A stretch of DNA of 10,380 nucleotides from assembly GCA_021845835.1 (NCBI GenBank), contig JAJZVE010000114.1, positions 1 through 10,380 on the forward strand. The letters run 5' to 3'. Positions 1-5,229 of this stretch are shown here, in pieces. The notes beneath the pieces are model-generated. The model did no database searches. It was given only the letters and a program-made list of their open reading frames with translations, and was not told the DNA's origin. The stretch is from Pseudomonadota bacterium (GTDB lineage: Bacteria > Pseudomonadota > Alphaproteobacteria > Acetobacterales > Acetobacteraceae). The number at the start of each line of letters is the position of its first letter. Position 1 is the first letter of the stretch. A program made the position numbers and the translations under genes.

Positions 1-797
1 CGCTCGGCACCTGGCTCGGCTTCACCGACGGCACGATCGGCGAGACCGGCCGCTTCATCGGCCTGGGCAACTTCATCTCGATCGCCAACGACTACGTGTT
101 CCGCCTGGTGGTGTTCAACACCATCTTCTACACCGTGGTCGCCAGCGCGCTGAAGCTGCCGATCGGGCTGTACCTGGCATTGCTGCTCAATCGCCGGCTG
201 CCGTTCGCCTCGCTGCTGCGCGCGATCGTGCTGCTGCCGTTTGTGGTGCCGACCGTGCTGTCGGCGATCGCGTTCTGGTGGATCTTCGATTCGCAGTTTT
301 CCATCATCTCCTGGGCACTGATGCGGCTCGGCCTGATCGACCACTACATCGACTTCCTCGGCGATCCGTGGAACGCGCGCTGGTCGGTGATCGCGGCGAA
401 TGTCTGGCGCGGCGTGCCGTTCGTCGCCATCACGCTGCTCGCCGGGCTGCAGACCATTCCGCCCTCGCTCTATGAAGCAGCGATGCTGGACGGCGCCGGG
501 GCGTGGCAGCGCTTCCGCTTTATCACGCTGCCGCTGCTCAAGCCGATCGTTGCCGTGGTGATGACGTTCTCGGTGCTGATGACGTTCGCCGACTTCCAGT
601 TGATCTACTCGATCACTCGCGGCGGCCCGATCAACGCCACGCATCTGCTGGCGACGCTGTCGTTCGAGCGCGCCATCACCGACGGCCATCTCGGCGAAGG
701 GGCCGCAATCGCGGATGCGATGATCCCGTTCCTGGCCGCCGCCATCCTGTTCAGCTATTTCGGCCTGCAACGCCGCGGCCGGGGCGAGCGGGGATAG
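1..797 (+). CDS. ABC importer permease, CUT1/MalF-like (5' end cut by window)
   Basis: This is an integral inner-membrane permease subunit of a binding-protein-dependent importer. The reading frame is open from base 3, and the residues before the GTG at 96 (ending FIGLGNFISIANDYVFRLVV) are typical of a MalF-like permease. The gene therefore starts upstream of the window, and 264 residues are visible. Several hydrophobic segments can be seen, for example around the LPIGLYLALLLN and AIVLLPFVVPTVLSAIAFWW stretches. The cytoplasmic EAA loop that contacts the ATPase lies at about 474-540 and reads EAAMLDGAGAWQRFRFITLP, a good match to the EAA---G---------I-LP consensus. A second permease follows 4 bases after the stop, as expected for a heterodimeric carbohydrate-type (CUT1) transporter. 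The substrate cannot be read from the sequence. The neighbouring choline genes do not imply a choline permease, because ChoW/ProW proteins belong to a different permease family. Confidence 0.9.
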   Translation, partial: LGTWLGFTDGTIGETGRFIGLGNFISIANDYVFRLVVFNTIFYTVVASALKLPIGLYLALLLNRRLPFASLLRAIVLLPFVVPTVLSAIAFWWIFDSQFSIISWALMRLGLIDHYIDFLGDPWNARWSVIAANVWRGVPFVAITLLAGLQTIPPSLYEAAMLDGAGAWQRFRFITLPLLKPIVAVVMTFSVLMTFADFQLIYSITRGGPINATHLLATLSFERAITDGHLGEGAAIADAMIPFLAAAILFSYFGLQRRGRGERG

Positions 798-801
798 CGG
801 C

Positions 802-1671
802 ATGGCCCGTCCGCCGCCCGAAGGCATCGCGCATCTGGACCGCACGTGGCGGCGGCTGCCGACGCTGTGGCTGCCGCTCGGCGCGATGCTGTGCTTCCTG
901 CTGTTCCCGTTCTACTGGATGGTGACGACCACCTTCAAACCCGATGCCGAGCTCTACGACTTCAGGCACTACAACCCGCTGTGGGTGGCGCATCCGACGC
1001 TGGAGCACGTGCGCAGGCTGTTCGTGGAGACCGACTATCCGTCGTGGTGGCTCAACACGATGCTGGTCACGGTCGCCGCCACGCTGCTGTCGGTGGCGAT
1101 GAGCGTCGGCGCCGCCTACGGCGTCGAGCGGCTGCGCTTCCGCGGATCGGCATATGTCGGACTGGCCATCTTCCTCGCCTATCTGGTGCCGCCGAGCATC
1201 CTGTTCATCCCGCTCTCCACCATCATCTTCCGGCTCGGCCTGTTCGACACCGACTGGGCGCTGATCGTCGCCTATCCGACCTTCCTGGTGCCGTTCTGCA
1301 GTTGGCTGCTGATGGGCTATTTCCGCACCATCCCGTTCGAGCTGGAGGAATGCGCGCTGATCGACGGCGCCTCGCGGCTGCAGATTCTGTGGCGGATCAC
1401 GCTGCCGCTGGCGGTGCCCGGCCTGATCTCGGCCGGCATCTTCGCCTTCACGCTGTCATGGAACGAGTTCATTTACGCGCTGACGTTCATCTCCTCGTCC
1501 GAGAACAAGACCGTGCCGGTGGGCGCGATCACCGAACTGGTGAACGGTGACGTCTATCACTGGGGCGCGCTGATGGCGGCGGCGCTGCTCGGGTCCTTGC
1601 CGGTGGTGGCGCTCTATTCGCTGTTCGTCGAACACTATGTTTCCAGCCTGACCGGCGCAATCAAGGAATAG
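802..1671 (+). CDS. ABC importer permease, CUT1/MalG-like
   Basis: This 289-residue inner-membrane permease is the partner of the upstream MalF-like gene, starting 4 bases after its stop. A polar N-terminus of about 20 residues is followed by a first membrane span (LPLGAMLCFLLFPFYWMVTTTF). Further spans follow, and the EAA loop at about 1339-1410 reads ELEECALIDGASRLQILWRI followed by TLPLAVPGL, with the expected G and I-LP pattern. The FAFTLSWNEFIYAL motif and the C-terminal LTGAIKE end are typical of MalG-like CUT1 permeases, and the length is normal for the family. The ATPase and binding protein of this importer must lie outside the window, probably upstream, since no further co-directional gene follows. 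The substrate is unknown; sugar, polyol or another small organic solute are all possible. Confidence 0.92.
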   Translation: MARPPPEGIAHLDRTWRRLPTLWLPLGAMLCFLLFPFYWMVTTTFKPDAELYDFRHYNPLWVAHPTLEHVRRLFVETDYPSWWLNTMLVTVAATLLSVAMSVGAAYGVERLRFRGSAYVGLAIFLAYLVPPSILFIPLSTIIFRLGLFDTDWALIVAYPTFLVPFCSWLLMGYFRTIPFELEECALIDGASRLQILWRITLPLAVPGLISAGIFAFTLSWNEFIYALTFISSSENKTVPVGAITELVNGDVYHWGALMAAALLGSLPVVALYSLFVEHYVSSLTGAIKE

Positions 1672-1817
1672 CGGCTTCGTACCGGCGAGCGGAGATTGCC
1701 ACCTGCTGCCCTTACCCGCACGATGGCGTGTGTGAAGAAGTTCACGCTTCATCTGGAAGGTTGCCTTTAGTGGAACGGCTCGTGTGCCGGTGCCGATGCC
1801 CTGACGCGGTCAGCGCG
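1672..1817. other. Convergent intergenic junction, no gene seen
   Basis: This stretch lies between the stop of the second permease (plus strand) and the stop of the choline-binding protein (minus strand). I see no coding pattern in it. It holds a small hairpin (GTGAA at 1732-1736, loop GAAG, TTCAC at 1741-1745), and a second hairpin straddles the choX stop. Neither is followed by a convincing T tract on either strand, so no intrinsic terminator can be asserted. Confidence 0.5.
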
Positions 1818-1820
1818 TCA
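1802..1820. repeat. Perfect 7-bp hairpin at the choX stop codon
   Basis: TGACGCG at 1802-1808 and CGCGTCA at 1814-1820 are perfect reverse complements around a 5-base loop. The right arm contains the stop codon of the minus-strand choline-binding gene. The hairpin sits at the convergent gene junction and could stabilise or help end either transcript. There is no T-rich tail, so it is recorded as an inverted repeat and not a terminator. Confidence 0.5.
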
Positions 1821-2756
1821 CAGCCGGGACTGGATCGCGGGCCAGCCGGGCTTGCCGTCCGCCGTGGTCACGCCGTCCAGCCAGGGCCTGATCGCATCCC
1901 TGTTCTTCCTGGCCCACACGGCGACCGCCTTCGCCGGGTCCATCTTCTTGTTGAGGATGAGGTTCATCATCTCGTCCTCGCCGGCGAGCGAGAACTTCTC
2001 GTTCTGCAGCAGTCTGGCGACGTTCGGGCATTCCTGCGCGTAGCCGGCGCGGACATTGGTATAGACCGTCGCGCCACCGAAGTTCGGGCCGAACGTGTCG
2101 TCACCGCCGGTCAGATACGATATCCTGTACATTGTGTTCATCGGATGCGGCTCCCAGCCGAGGAACACGATCGGCTTCTTGCCCCGGTAGTCCTTCTCGA
2201 GCTGCGACAGCATGCCCTGCTCGCTGGATTCGACGAGCTGGAACTTGCCGAGGCCCCAGCGATTCTCCTTGATCAGGTCGAGCACGTGGCGGTTGCCATC
2301 GTTGCCCGGCTCGATGCCGTAGATTCTGTAGCTCAGATCCTTGCCGAATTTCTGGATGTCGCTGAAATCGTGCAGCCCATTGTCATAGAGGTACTGCGGC
2401 ACCGCCAGCGTGTATTTCGCCCCCTCCAGGTTGGCGTTGAGCACATCGACCGACCTGTCGTCCACGAACGGCTTGCGGTCGGCCTCCATCGACGGCATCC
2501 AGTTGCCGAGGAACACGTCGAGGTTCTTGTTCTTCAGCGACTGGTAGGTGACGGGGACGGACAGCACCGTGATCTTCGGCTGGTAGCCGAGATCCTTGAG
2601 GATCATGCCGGTCAGCGCCGTGGTCGCGGTCACGTCGGTCCAACTGATGTCGGAGAGGCGCACCACCTTGCAGGAAGCCGGATCGGCTGCCCGGGCGGCG
2701 GGCGCGGCCAGCCCGAGCAGGGCGCCGGCAGCGGCGGCAAGCATGGTTCGGCGCAT
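1818..2756 (-). CDS. choX: Periplasmic choline-binding protein of an ABC importer (ChoX/ProX type)
   Basis: This 312-residue secreted solute receptor hands choline to a QAT-family ABC importer. The start at 2756 gives a clean signal peptide (MRRTMLAAAAGALLG..., cleavage probably after ARA at residue 23), and a GGGAG Shine-Dalgarno lies about 9 bases upstream. The longer in-frame extension upstream is not protein-like. The choline cage known from Sinorhizobium meliloti ChoX (Trp43, Asp45, Trp90, Tyr119, Asn156, Trp205, as recalled) is matched by Trp39, Asp41, Trp86, Tyr115, Asn152 and Trp201, all with a constant offset of 4. The surrounding motifs are SWTD, FLGNWMP, AKYTL, EPGNDGN and FLGWEPHPMN. 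Cys29 and Cys243 are placed to form a disulfide. The gene is divergent from the BetI-like repressor and shares its control region, so choline-inducible expression is likely. No ATPase or permease partner (choV/choW) is adjacent, so the receptor is an orphan in this window. Confidence 0.93.
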   Translation of the reverse strand: MRRTMLAAAAGALLGLAAPAARAADPASCKVVRLSDISWTDVTATTALTGMILKDLGYQPKITVLSVPVTYQSLKNKNLDVFLGNWMPSMEADRKPFVDDRSVDVLNANLEGAKYTLAVPQYLYDNGLHDFSDIQKFGKDLSYRIYGIEPGNDGNRHVLDLIKENRWGLGKFQLVESSEQGMLSQLEKDYRGKKPIVFLGWEPHPMNTMYRISYLTGGDDTFGPNFGGATVYTNVRAGYAQECPNVARLLQNEKFSLAGEDEMMNLILNKKMDPAKAVAVWARKNRDAIRPWLDGVTTADGKPGWPAIQSRL

Positions 2757-2783
2757 CAGTCTTCGCTCCCTCTGGTTTCCATG

Positions 2784-2796
2784 CCCGCTCAGCGGG
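2784..2796 (-). repeat. Short GC hairpin in the choX 5' leader
   Basis: CCCGC (2784-2788) and GCGGG (2792-2796) pair around a 3-base loop, in the transcribed leader of choX upstream of its Shine-Dalgarno. It is too small to call a riboswitch. It might affect mRNA stability. Confidence 0.3.
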
Positions 2797-2802
2797 ATAG
2801 TT

Positions 2803-2819
2803 ATTAAATGCACATTCAG
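2803..2819. promoter_or_regulatory. Operator-like site 1 (candidate BetI site over the choX promoter)
   Basis: The 17-mer ATTAAATGCACATTCAG matches the 17-mer at 2856-2872 at 14 positions and contains the dyad AATG-CA-CATT. It lies on the predicted choX -10 element. The common pattern of the two sites is ATTAA-N-TG-NN-CATTCAG. A TetR-type regulator encoded next door is the obvious candidate to bind it. Confidence 0.55.
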
Positions 2820-2832
2820 CGGAGATTGCCTA
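2803..2832 (-). promoter_or_regulatory. Candidate sigma-70 promoter of choX
   Basis: On the minus strand a TAGGCA box (2832-2827, 4 of 6 to TTGACA) is followed after 18 bases by TTTAAT (2808-2803, 5 of 6 to TATAAT). The -10 is about 47 bases upstream of the choX start. It overlaps the first operator-like site, which fits repression by the divergently encoded BetI-like regulator. It was predicted by eye only. Confidence 0.45.
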
Positions 2833-2839
2833 GCGGGCC

Positions 2840-2868
2840 TTGACAGGGGCAGGACATTAACTGAGCAT
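2840..2868 (+). promoter_or_regulatory. Candidate sigma-70 promoter of betI
   Basis: A perfect TTGACA -35 box sits at 2840-2845. After 17 bases GAGCAT (2863-2868) occupies the -10 position, a weak match to TATAAT (3 of 6). The -10 lies inside the second operator-like site, which is the usual geometry for TetR autorepression. The betI start codon follows 25 bases downstream. Confidence 0.5.
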
Positions 2869-2874
2869 TCAGTT
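2856..2874. promoter_or_regulatory. Operator-like site 2 (candidate BetI site over the betI promoter)
   Basis: It contains a perfect 6-bp inverted repeat, AACTGA (2859-2864) and TCAGTT (2869-2874), around GCAT. Its first 17 bases repeat site 1 with three changes. The two sites are 53 bp apart, close to five DNA turns, so regulators bound to both would sit on the same face of the helix. The core TGAGCATTCA resembles the TGA...TCA dyads reported for BetI-type regulators, but this comparison is from memory. Confidence 0.6.
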
Positions 2875-2893
2875 CCAATCCCGCGGGGGCAGC

Positions 2894-3553
2894 ATGTCGC
2901 ACGCCGCGCCGCCGCCCGGCCACGCGGCGCCGAAAGACGGCCGGCGCCAGCGATTGATCGAGACCACGCTCGATACGCTTGCCGACTATGGCTATGTCGG
3001 AACGACGCTGGCCCGCATCGCCGCGCGCGCCGACATCTCCCCCGCGCTGCTCGTGCATTATTTCGGCGACAAGGACCGGCTGATGGAAGCCGCCTTCCGT
3101 GCCCTCGCCGCCCGCCTGTCCGCCGGCGTCTCGGCCCGGCTGCAAATGGCGCGTGGGGCACGCGCACGGGTGCAGGCGGTGATCGACGCCAATCTGGCGC
3201 CGGAGGCGTTCACGCCGCGCGTCGGCGCGGTGTGGCTGGCGTTCTGGGGCCAGGTGGTGCACGCGCCGCGGCTCAGGCGCGTGCAGACGGTGCATCAGCG
3301 CCGCATGCTGTCGAACCTGTGCCAGCCGCTGCGCGCTGTCATGCCGGCCGAGCAGGCACGCCAGCTTGCCGCCATGATCGCCGCCCTGATCGACGGCGTA
3401 TGGCTGCACGCCGCGCTTTCCGAATGGCGCGAGGCCGACAGCGAGGCGGCGCGCGCGATGATCGCCGCCCTTCTGGACAGCCGCTTTTGGCAGGAGCCGG
3501 AACCGGCATCCGCTATCCGGACATCCAGTACCATTGCCTGCCGCTCGCCGTGA
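2894..3553 (+). CDS. betI: TetR-family choline-responsive repressor, BetI-like, with altered C-terminus
   Basis: This 219-residue cytoplasmic DNA-binding repressor would control choline uptake and oxidation genes. The N-terminal TetR domain reads RRQRLIETTLDTLADYGYVG, then a helix-turn-helix (TTLARIAARADISPALLVHYF) and GDKDRLMEAAFR. The C-terminal ligand domain carries BetI-family landmarks: VWLAFWGQVVHAPRLRRVQ, RRMLSNL and MIAALIDGVWLHAALS. The ATG at 2894 is preceded by a weak GGGGGC site and gives an N-terminus slightly longer than E. coli BetI. BetI similarity ends near residue 204. The last 15 residues (ASAIRTSSTIACRSP) are translated from DNA that in another frame encodes a choline dehydrogenase fragment, so the natural stop appears to have been lost in a deletion. 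The ligand domain up to that point looks intact and the protein is probably functional. It is expected to repress choX and itself until choline is present. Confidence 0.88.
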   Translation: MSHAAPPPGHAAPKDGRRQRLIETTLDTLADYGYVGTTLARIAARADISPALLVHYFGDKDRLMEAAFRALAARLSAGVSARLQMARGARARVQAVIDANLAPEAFTPRVGAVWLAFWGQVVHAPRLRRVQTVHQRRMLSNLCQPLRAVMPAEQARQLAAMIAALIDGVWLHAALSEWREADSEAARAMIAALLDSRFWQEPEPASAIRTSSTIACRSP

Positions 3554-3633
3554 CCTATGACGGCAAGTCACTGCTGCCGGCCGCCAATGCACCTGTGCAT
3601 GTTGCGCCCGACCGGCGGACGGCGCAGAGATGA
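3505..3633 (+). pseudogene. betA: Remnant of choline dehydrogenase (internal betA fragment)
   Basis: In the +1 frame relative to base 3505, a 42-residue peptide begins [20 protein letters not shown] and ends with [12 protein letters not shown] before a TGA. It matches an internal segment of BetA, the membrane-associated GMC-family FAD enzyme that oxidises choline. That segment in intact enzymes reads roughly YPDIQYHFLP-A--YDGK, followed by a HGFQ-HVGPMRS stretch. All the upstream FAD-binding part and the downstream catalytic part (about 500 residues in total) are missing, and no start codon or ribosome site belongs to it. The piece overlaps the 3' end of betI in another frame and ends exactly at the alternative soxB ATG at 3630. 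It has the same orientation as betI, as in many betI-betB-betA operons. It is best read as a deletion scar. Chance similarity is unlikely given the contiguous [18 protein letters not shown] match, but I cannot run an alignment. Confidence 0.75.
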
Positions 3634-3662
3634 CGCGGCCCGCGACGACGGATGACCGGACG

Positions 3663-4916
3663 ATGCAAAGCTTTTCCGCCTTCTCCCTGCTCCGCCGCAC
3701 CCTGGGCGGCCACGCCGGCTGGCAGCCGCACTGGCGCGCGCCGGAGCCGAAGCCGGCCTATGACGCGGTGATCATCGGCGGCGGCGGGCACGGGCTGGGG
3801 ACGGCCTATTTCCTTGCGAAAGAGCACGGGCTGCGCAACATCGCCGTGCTCGAACGCGGCTGGCTCGGCGGCGGCAATACCGGGCGCAACACCACCATCA
3901 TCCGCTCCAACTACCTGTTCGACGAGAGCGCGGCGCTGTACGATCATGCGGTGAAGCTGTGGGAAGGACTGTCGCAGGAGCTGAACTACAACGTCATGTA
4001 CAGCCCGCGCGGCGTGCTGATGCTGGCGCACACCGTCCATGACGCGCAGGTGTTCAGGCGCCACGTCCACGCCAACCGCGCCAACGGCGTCGATAACGAA
4101 TGGCTGACGCCGCAGCAGGCCAAGGACTTCTGCCCGCCGCTGAATATCTCGCCCGATCTGCGCTATCCGGTGCTGGGGGCGGCGTTGCAGCGGCGCGGCG
4201 GCACGGCGCGGCACGATGCAGTCGCCTGGGGGTTCGCGCGCGCGGCCGATGCGCTCGGCGTCGATATCATCCAGAACTGCGAAGTCACCGCCATCCGCCG
4301 CGGCCGCGACGGCGCGGTGGAGGCGGTGGAGACGTCGCGCGGCACCATTCGTACCAAGAAGATCGGCGTGGTGACGGCGGGGCACACCAGCGTCGTCATG
4401 GCGATGGCCGGGCTGCGCGTGCCGCTGGAAAGCTTCCCGCTGCAGGCGCTGGTCAGCGAGCCGGTGAAGCCGGTGGTTCCCTGCGTGGTGATGTCCAACA
4501 CCGTGCATGCCTATATCAGCCAGTCCGACAAGGGCGAGCTGGTGATCGGCGCGGGCACGGATGCGTTCGTGTCGTACAGCCAGCGCGGCGGGCTGCATGT
4601 TCCGGCGCACACGCTGGATGCGATCTGCGAGCTGTTCCCGATGTTCCGGCGCATGCGCATGCTGCGCAACTGGGGCGGCATCGTCGATACCACGCCGGAC
4701 CGCTCGCCGATCATCGCGCGCACGCCGGTGCCGGGGTTGTATGTCAATTGCGGCTGGGGCACCGGCGGATTCAAGGCGACGCCGGGCTCGGCGCATGTGT
4801 TCGCCTGGACGATGGCGAAGGACGCGCCGCACCCGATCAATGCGGCGTTCACGCTGGAACGGTTCCGCGACGGCCACCTGATCGACGAGGCCGCCGCCGC
4901 GGCGGTCGCGCATTGA
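3663..4916 (+). CDS. soxB: Sarcosine oxidase, beta subunit
   Basis: This is the flavin subunit of heterotetrameric sarcosine oxidase and the site of sarcosine oxidation in the cytoplasm. The start at 3663 gives [16 protein letters not shown], the usual SoxB N-terminus, and 417 residues, which is the normal length. An upstream in-frame ATG at 3630 would add 11 residues not typical of the family. The Rossmann FAD motif is at residues 34-50 ([16 protein letters not shown]), followed by [20 protein letters not shown]. His184 in [12 protein letters not shown] corresponds to the histidine that covalently holds FMN in characterised enzymes (numbered about 173-175 there). The C-terminal [20 protein letters not shown] and [14 protein letters not shown] motifs complete the DAO fold. 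It heads a tight soxBDAG operon, with soxD beginning 13 bases after its stop. Its promoter is not evident; transcription may come through from betI. Confidence 0.97.
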   Translation: MQSFSAFSLLRRTLGGHAGWQPHWRAPEPKPAYDAVIIGGGGHGLGTAYFLAKEHGLRNIAVLERGWLGGGNTGRNTTIIRSNYLFDESAALYDHAVKLWEGLSQELNYNVMYSPRGVLMLAHTVHDAQVFRRHVHANRANGVDNEWLTPQQAKDFCPPLNISPDLRYPVLGAALQRRGGTARHDAVAWGFARAADALGVDIIQNCEVTAIRRGRDGAVEAVETSRGTIRTKKIGVVTAGHTSVVMAMAGLRVPLESFPLQALVSEPVKPVVPCVVMSNTVHAYISQSDKGELVIGAGTDAFVSYSQRGGLHVPAHTLDAICELFPMFRRMRMLRNWGGIVDTTPDRSPIIARTPVPGLYVNCGWGTGGFKATPGSAHVFAWTMAKDAPHPINAAFTLERFRDGHLIDEAAAAAVAH

Positions 4917-4929
4917 GGAACGGCAAGCA

Positions 4930-5229
4930 ATGCTGCTGATCGACTGCCCCTATTGCGGCAAGCGCCCCGAGATCGAGTTCGCCTATGGCGGCGAGGCGCA
5001 TATCGCTCGGCCGGCGGACCCGTCGGCGCTGAGCGACGAGCAATGGGCCGAATACCTCTACCTGCGCAGCAACCCGAAGGGGCGCCACGCCGAACGCTGG
5101 CGCCACGTGCATGGCTGCGGCCGCTTCTTCAACGCGCTGCGCGACACGGCGAGCGACTTCTTCGTCGCCACCTACAAGGTCGGCGAGGCACGACCCGATA
5201 CGGCGGAGATGCGGAGGGTCGCGGAATGA
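4930..5229 (+). CDS. soxD: Sarcosine oxidase, delta subunit (zinc-binding)
   Basis: This 99-residue structural subunit of heterotetrameric sarcosine oxidase binds zinc at the complex interface. The zinc ligands of the family are all present: Cys6 and Cys9 in CPYCG, then His59 and Cys63 in RHVHGCGRFF. Other family landmarks are the ARPADPSALSDEQWAEYLYLRSNPKG stretch and the DFFVATYKVGE end. A good Shine-Dalgarno (GAGGAA, 4915-4920) overlaps the soxB stop and lies 9 bases before the ATG. Its stop overlaps the soxA start by 4 bases (ATGA), which suggests translational coupling. Confidence 0.97.
   Translation: MLLIDCPYCGKRPEIEFAYGGEAHIARPADPSALSDEQWAEYLYLRSNPKGRHAERWRHVHGCGRFFNALRDTASDFFVATYKVGEARPDTAEMRRVAE

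Noticed and set aside
96..797. GTG at 96 as the true start of the first permease
   Set aside because: The frame is open to the window edge, and the residues before 96 are typical permease sequence, so the gene begins upstream.
1725..1820. Intrinsic terminators at the convergent junction
   Set aside because: The hairpins are short and none is followed by a T-rich run on either strand.
1728..2807. A 359-codon plus-strand open frame opposite the choline-binding gene
   Set aside because: The opposite strand encodes a clear ChoX with signal peptide and binding residues; this frame has no family-like motifs.
2596..3633. A 345-codon plus-strand frame through betI as a gene
   Set aside because: Only its last 42 residues resemble a protein (BetA). 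The rest crosses the choX 5' end and the promoter region and is betI read out of frame.
3555..4913. A 452-codon minus-strand open frame opposite soxB
   Set aside because: Low-complexity Arg/His/Ala composition and complete overlap with soxB; a composition artefact.
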